From: Treponema sp.
GTDB taxonomy: Bacteria; Spirochaetota; Spirochaetia; Treponematales; Breznakiellaceae
NCBI GenBank assembly: GCA_031273185.1
Contig: JAISSG010000148.1
Coordinates: 1 to 10,871, forward strand
DNA length: 10,871 nucleotides
Direction: 5' to 3'
A program made the position numbers and the translations under genes. Below the pieces are notes generated by a model. That model worked only from the letters and a program-made list of their open reading frames with translations. It had not been told where the DNA came from and ran no database searches. This document shows positions 6,237-10,871 of the stretch, one piece after another; positions within the stretch are counted from its first letter, which is position 1; every line of letters begins with the position of its first letter.

Positions 6237-6252
6237 TGTTTCACGTGAAACA
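6237..6252. promoter_or_regulatory. parS site 3
   Basis: TGTTTCACGTGAAACA is a perfect 16-bp palindrome and an exact match to the classic parS form. It lies 120 bp after site 2, preceded like the others by CCAA. No G-rich array follows it; instead the DNA becomes AT-rich (CAATTATTTAAGG). Confidence 0.92.
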
Positions 6253-6267
6253 ATTATTTAAGGATCA

Positions 6268-6355
6268 GGATTGTTGTTCTAAACTGGGGTACGATCCGGG
6301 AACGTTCTGCAACAGGAAACTTACGCGCCTTGCTCAATACCCCAGGCAACAATCC
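6268..6355. other. Two-segment inverted repeat between parS 3 and array C
   Basis: GGATTGTTG (6268-6276) is complementary to CAACAATCC (6347-6355), and just inside it CTGGGGTA (6284-6291) is complementary to TACCCCAG (6338-6345). The 17 paired bases enclose a 46-base apical region and leave a 7-versus-1-base internal loop. There is no T-run, so a plain terminator is unlikely. It could be a small structured RNA, an extruded-cruciform site or the remains of an inserted element. The outer arm merges into the first heptamer of array C. Confidence 0.5.
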
Positions 6356-6476
6356 CCATTCCCCATTCCCTGATCCCTAGTCCCCGATCCCCAGTCCCCG
6401 ATCCCCAGTCCCTAGTCCCCGATCCCCAGTCCCTAGTCCCTGATCCCCAGTCCCTAGTCCCTGATTCCCAGCCCCT
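6351..6476 (-). repeat. C-rich heptamer array C (18 units, inverse of A and B)
   Basis: Exactly 18 uninterrupted 7-bp units: three AATCCCC/ATTCCCY units, then GATCCCC, AGTCCCC and AGTCCCT in mixed order, ending GATTCCC, AGCCCCT. A 21-bp higher-order unit (GATCCCC-AGTCCCY-AGTCCCY) occurs three times in a row (6407-6469 or so). Read on the minus strand it is the same AGGGACT/GGGGACT repeat as arrays A and B, now in inverted orientation. Its end overlaps the stop codon of the nucleotidase gene. Confidence 0.92.
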
Positions 6477-7084
6477 ACAAAGGGTGCTCCCTGAACAGTC
6501 CTATGGTGCCGGTTCTCCATTCCTCCCTGGCCTCCATGACCAGGCGCTCGACCTCAAGCCAATTGTCGGCGCGGGGGCCGGGCAGATCGCGGTTGGTGGA
6601 ATTGCTGAACACGATGGTTTTGCAGCCCTGCTTGCGCAGGTTGACGATGTTTTCCGGGGCATCGTCAATGTACACGTTGGCCCCAACGGCGCCCTTGTCG
6701 TTCATAAAGCAGATGTCCCAGTAGGGGATGTCATAGTTGTCCAGCCAGTCAACTGTCTGGGTTACCGAGGCGCGGTGGGAGTATTTGAGGAACAGCCGGT
6801 GGGTGATGATGCGTATCCGTATCCCCTGGTTGGAGAGCTTGCGGAGTATCGCCGGGGCGTTTTTTATCGGCTCCATGTCGCGGAATATGTCCCGCTGGGT
6901 CACGGCGAAACGGTGCAGGCGGTCGTAGCCGCCGAATTCGGCAATGCCCCACTCGTCAAGGCCAAAGGTCACGTCCGGGGTAAGGGCCTCCAAGGGCTTG
7001 TTCAGCCACTCGGCGGCGATCTTCCGAACCGCGCCGTAAAAATCGCCGACCACGCCGTCCAGATCGACGCCGAGGATAAACGTG

Positions 7085-7095
<11 letters not shown>
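6475..7095 (-). CDS. HAD-family 5'(3')-nucleotidase-like phosphatase, 206 aa
   Basis: The sequence fits the NT5C-type 5'-nucleotidases of the HAD superfamily, which dephosphorylate nucleoside monophosphates in the cytoplasm. Motif I is GVDLDGVVGDFY with the nucleophile D11 and acid/base D13; motif II is RIRIITHR (T98); the motif III lysine is probably K134 (NDKGAVGANV); motif IV is YIDDAPENI (D144, D145). Length matches the family. A typical family context is nucleotide pool control, but the true substrate cannot be read from the sequence and other HAD phosphatase roles are possible. The ATG lies inside the end of glgX (11-bp overlap, 7085-7095) with GGAAGG just upstream, so translation is probably coupled. 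The stop codon TAG (6475-6477) lies at the edge of the heptamer array. Confidence 0.85.
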
Positions 7096-9256
<2,161 letters not shown>

Positions 9257-9263
9257 CAATGCA

Positions 9264-9269
9264 ATTATA
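9264..9269 (-). promoter_or_regulatory. Consensus -10 box directly before glgX
   Basis: On the minus strand TATAAT matches the consensus exactly and ends seven bases before the glgX ATG. Initiation would fall at or next to the start codon, giving a leaderless message. The -35 position (TGGCAA, 17-bp spacer) is poor, three of six matches. Confidence 0.5.
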
Positions 9270-9271
9270 CT

Positions 9272-9317
9272 ACACCCCGGGGGAATTTGCCATAACGAAC
9301 TCCCCGGTGTTTTTTTC
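9272..9317 (+). terminator. Terminator-like hairpin with T-tract ahead of the chemoreceptor promoter
   Basis: ACACC-CC-GGGG (from 9272) can pair with CCCCGGTGT (9302-9310), a 9-bp GC-rich stem with a two-base bulge, followed directly by seven T (9310-9316). No plus-strand gene lies just upstream, so it would stop antisense transcripts running out of glgX. It abuts the TTGACA promoter element and may shield it. The long loop (about 19 bases) lowers confidence. Confidence 0.4.
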
Positions 9318-9346
9318 TTGACAAATAAGCCGTATTGGACAATACT
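9318..9346 (+). promoter_or_regulatory. Sigma70-type promoter for the chemoreceptor gene
   Basis: TTGACA (9318-9323, perfect -35) and AATACT (9341-9346, four of six matches to -10) are separated by 17 bp. The transcript would start near 9353 and carry a leader of about 227 bases before ATG 9580, in contrast with the seemingly leaderless genes nearby. Confidence 0.6.
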
Positions 9347-9390
9347 TATTGCAGATAAACTGGAAATTTTGTATATTTTTATGGGGATAG

Positions 9391-9565
9391 AGCATTGGCC
9401 ACTACAACGCAGTTTTGCTCTCGGGACTTTCGGAAGACCCAGCAGGGGAAATCCCCGGCCTTCTGGCCTCGATAACCGATGGCTTGGACAAGCACCGAGC
9501 TGGCAGTCCTGGATAACGTAATGAAAAAGCATCTTGCCGATAAGGCAGTTTCAAAAATATTTTAA
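9391..9565 (+). pseudogene. Frameshifted remnant of a small gene, or two small ORFs, in the chemoreceptor leader
   Basis: From 9391 one frame reads GHYNAVLLSGLSEDPAGEIP and continues GLLASITDGLDKH before TAA at 9514-9516; its composition is natural and no ATG begins it. In the next frame, ATG 9479 to TAA 9563-9565 encodes 28 residues, MAWTSTELAVLDNVMKKHLA and DKAVSKIF. Joined by a one-base shift near 9480-9495 the two give a plausible protein of about 60 residues. The last stop codon overlaps the AAGGAG ribosome site of the chemoreceptor gene, an arrangement typical of translational coupling. I do not recognise the family. Chance open frames remain possible. Confidence 0.35.
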
Positions 9566-9579
9566 GGAGTGAAGTAAAG

Positions 9580-10871
9580 ATGAAACTGAAATTCAGACTG
9601 AGCATCCTGGTGATCGCCATACTGGCGGTCGTGGTGGTGGGAGTTGCCGTAGTGCTTCTGGAAAACGCGTCCAGCATGGCAATCGGGCTTAATATCCAAA
9701 TCATTGAGAACATGGGCCAAAACCAGGCGACGTACTGGGAGACCAGGGAAGACGCGCGCCTGACGACCTTGCGGACCATAGCGGATTTGTTTTCGGATTA
9801 TGAAAGCATACCCCCGGCAGAGCGGCGGGACCGGTTCGATGAGGCGCTGAAGGGGATTCTTACGACCGATCCGTACTTTATTACCTTTTACACGGTATGG
9901 AAGCCGAACGCCCTTGACGGCATGGATTCGCGCTATATCGGCAGGCCGGGGTCTACTTCGACGGGGCAGTACGCATTGGCGGCATCCAAGGAAACCGGCT
10001 CTATGGTACTGCGGCAGACCACCGATGTGGCCGGCTCGATGGAGTATTTGACCGGGCCTAGCTCAAAGAAGGAACGGGTATTGCCGCCCGAAACCAGAAA
10101 CATAAGCGGAAAGGATGTCTGGGTGCTCAGGTTAATGGTTCCCGTAATTAACCCCCGCACCAACGAGACGGTAGCCGGCGTGGCGGGCTACATAGATATA
10201 GCCGGCATCCAGACAAAGATAGACGAAACCCTCAAGGAAAGCCCGCTATTGGCGGCGATGGAGATTTACGGCGACAGCGGGTTTGTTTTCGGGAGCTATG
10301 TGCCGGATCGGCAGGGCAAAATAATGAAAGACGTGGTCACGATCTACGGCGATCACATGAATGACGCCGTCCAGAAAGTGGCTAAAGGGGAAGCGGCATC
10401 GTACCGCAGCTACTCGCCCGTCCTTAAATCGGAGGTGCGGATAAACCTTACGCCGCTCCGGATAGGCAATTCAGACAAAATGTGGACGGTGATGACCGCG
10501 GCCACCGAAGAGTACATGCTGAAAGAGGTAAACCGGCTGAGAACGTTTACCATTATACTGGCGGCGATAGCCCTGGTAGTGGCCGCGGCTGTTGTTTTCA
10601 TTGTCCTCAGCAAAACGGTCAAGCCGATAGTCACGGTAGCGGATACCCTCAAGGACATCGCGCAGGGCGAGGGGGACCTGACCCGGACGGTAAACGTCCA
10701 TTCCAAGGACGAAGTGGGCGACCTTGCCAAGTACTTCAACCAGACACTGGATAAAATCAAGAAACTGGTTATCATCATTAAAAACGAGGCGCAGAAGCTG
10801 TCCGACATCGGCAGCGACCTCTCCAGCAACATGACCGAGACCGCCGCCGCCGTGAACCAGATAACCGCCAA
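9580..10871 (+). CDS. Methyl-accepting chemotaxis protein, N-terminal 430 residues (runs off the window)
   Basis: Transmembrane chemoreceptor that senses ligands outside the membrane and controls CheA kinase activity. ATG 9580 follows AAGGAG (9564-9569) by ten bases. The order is: basic start and TM1 (residues about 7-27, LSILVIAILAVVVVGVAVVL), a periplasmic dCache-type sensor (about 35-310, with YFITFYTVWKPNALDG, DSRYIGRPG, VWVLRLMVPVI and VAGYIDIAGI), TM2 (about 323-345), a HAMP domain (345-397; KPIVTVADTLKDIAQGEGDL, then DEVGDLAKYFN), and the start of the first methylation helix (SDIGSDLSSNMTETAAAVNQ). The signalling tip and the second methylation helix lie beyond base 10871. Its ligand cannot be read, although the YxxWKP-like stretch is usual in dCache sensors for amino acids and other small molecules. 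Confidence 0.96.
   Translation, partial: MKLKFRLSILVIAILAVVVVGVAVVLLENASSMAIGLNIQIIENMGQNQATYWETREDARLTTLRTIADLFSDYESIPPAERRDRFDEALKGILTTDPYFITFYTVWKPNALDGMDSRYIGRPGSTSTGQYALAASKETGSMVLRQTTDVAGSMEYLTGPSSKKERVLPPETRNISGKDVWVLRLMVPVINPRTNETVAGVAGYIDIAGIQTKIDETLKESPLLAAMEIYGDSGFVFGSYVPDRQGKIMKDVVTIYGDHMNDAVQKVAKGEAASYRSYSPVLKSEVRINLTPLRIGNSDKMWTVMTAATEEYMLKEVNRLRTFTIILAAIALVVAAAVVFIVLSKTVKPIVTVADTLKDIAQGEGDLTRTVNVHSKDEVGDLAKYFNQTLDKIKKLVIIIKNEAQKLSDIGSDLSSNMTETAAAVNQITA

Noticed and set aside
6116..6373. Plus-strand ORF of 85 codons beginning MFHVKR
   Set aside because: Its start codon comes from CCAATG at parS 2 and it reads through array B, parS 3 (MFHVKQ again) and the inverted repeat. Composition is repeat-driven (GTRDWGLG and similar). 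Such MFHVK frames are a known by-product of parS.
6351..6476. CRISPR array
   Set aside because: The repeat unit is 7 bp without unique spacers; nothing resembles 21-48 bp repeats with spacers, and no cas genes are present.
5873..6476. Replication origin oriC
   Set aside because: No TTATCCACA-type DnaA boxes and no dnaA, dnaN or gyrB are visible. parS clusters suggest origin proximity but do not by themselves define the origin.
9353..9579. Riboswitch, for example cyclic-di-GMP type, in the chemoreceptor leader
   Set aside because: I compared it by eye with the conserved cores of GEMM-I and found no match; the region reads better as coding remnants.

Overview
The window reads as bacterial chromosome, most likely from a spirochaete of the Treponema group, perhaps a GC-richer gut lineage. 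The basis is family resemblance recognised by eye: a coiled-coil/PD-(D/E)XK protein ending in the 'FxPxEW' style common in treponemes, a short antitoxin-like protein, an ATPase-HDOD fusion, a lipoprotein with a spirochaete-type lipobox and a dCache chemoreceptor. No database search was possible, so the genus is an inference.

Layout. Positions 1-1252 are accessory and partly decayed: the tail of an upstream gene, a small antitoxin-like gene, a 111-bp near-perfect palindrome resembling a TA-inserted MITE, and a nuclease-like gene split by an in-frame amber codon. Positions 1327-4406 hold an unrecognised protein (minus), a lipoprotein with a lamin-tail-like domain (plus) and, convergent to it, an ATPase-HDOD regulator (minus). 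A 57-bp divergent gap separates the regulator from a four-helix membrane protein with an alpha/beta-hydrolase-like domain (4464-5924, plus).

The most remarkable part is 5873-6476. It contains three copies of the ParB centromere palindrome parS (TGTTTCACGTGAAAC plus G or A) in 380 bp. They are interleaved with arrays of a 7-bp repeat (GGGGACT/AGGGACT on one side, its complement AGTCCCC/GATCCCC on the other) and a stem-loop region. The G-runs recur every 7-8 bp, so these arrays are strong G-quadruplex candidates. The genes on both sides end inside the repeats.

Positions 6475-9256 (minus) are a two-gene unit: a GlgX-type glycogen debranching enzyme and, overlapping its end by 11 bp, a HAD-family 5'-nucleotidase-like protein. 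Divergent from glgX, behind a terminator-like hairpin, a good sigma70-type promoter and a leader with remnants of a small reading frame, is a methyl-accepting chemotaxis protein that runs off the right edge.

The genes do not form one pathway. Shared themes are chromosome organisation (parS block), signalling (HDOD protein, chemoreceptor) and glycogen turnover. Several genes lack a Shine-Dalgarno sequence and have a -10-like hexamer 6-11 bp before the start codon, which suggests leaderless or nearly leaderless transcripts.
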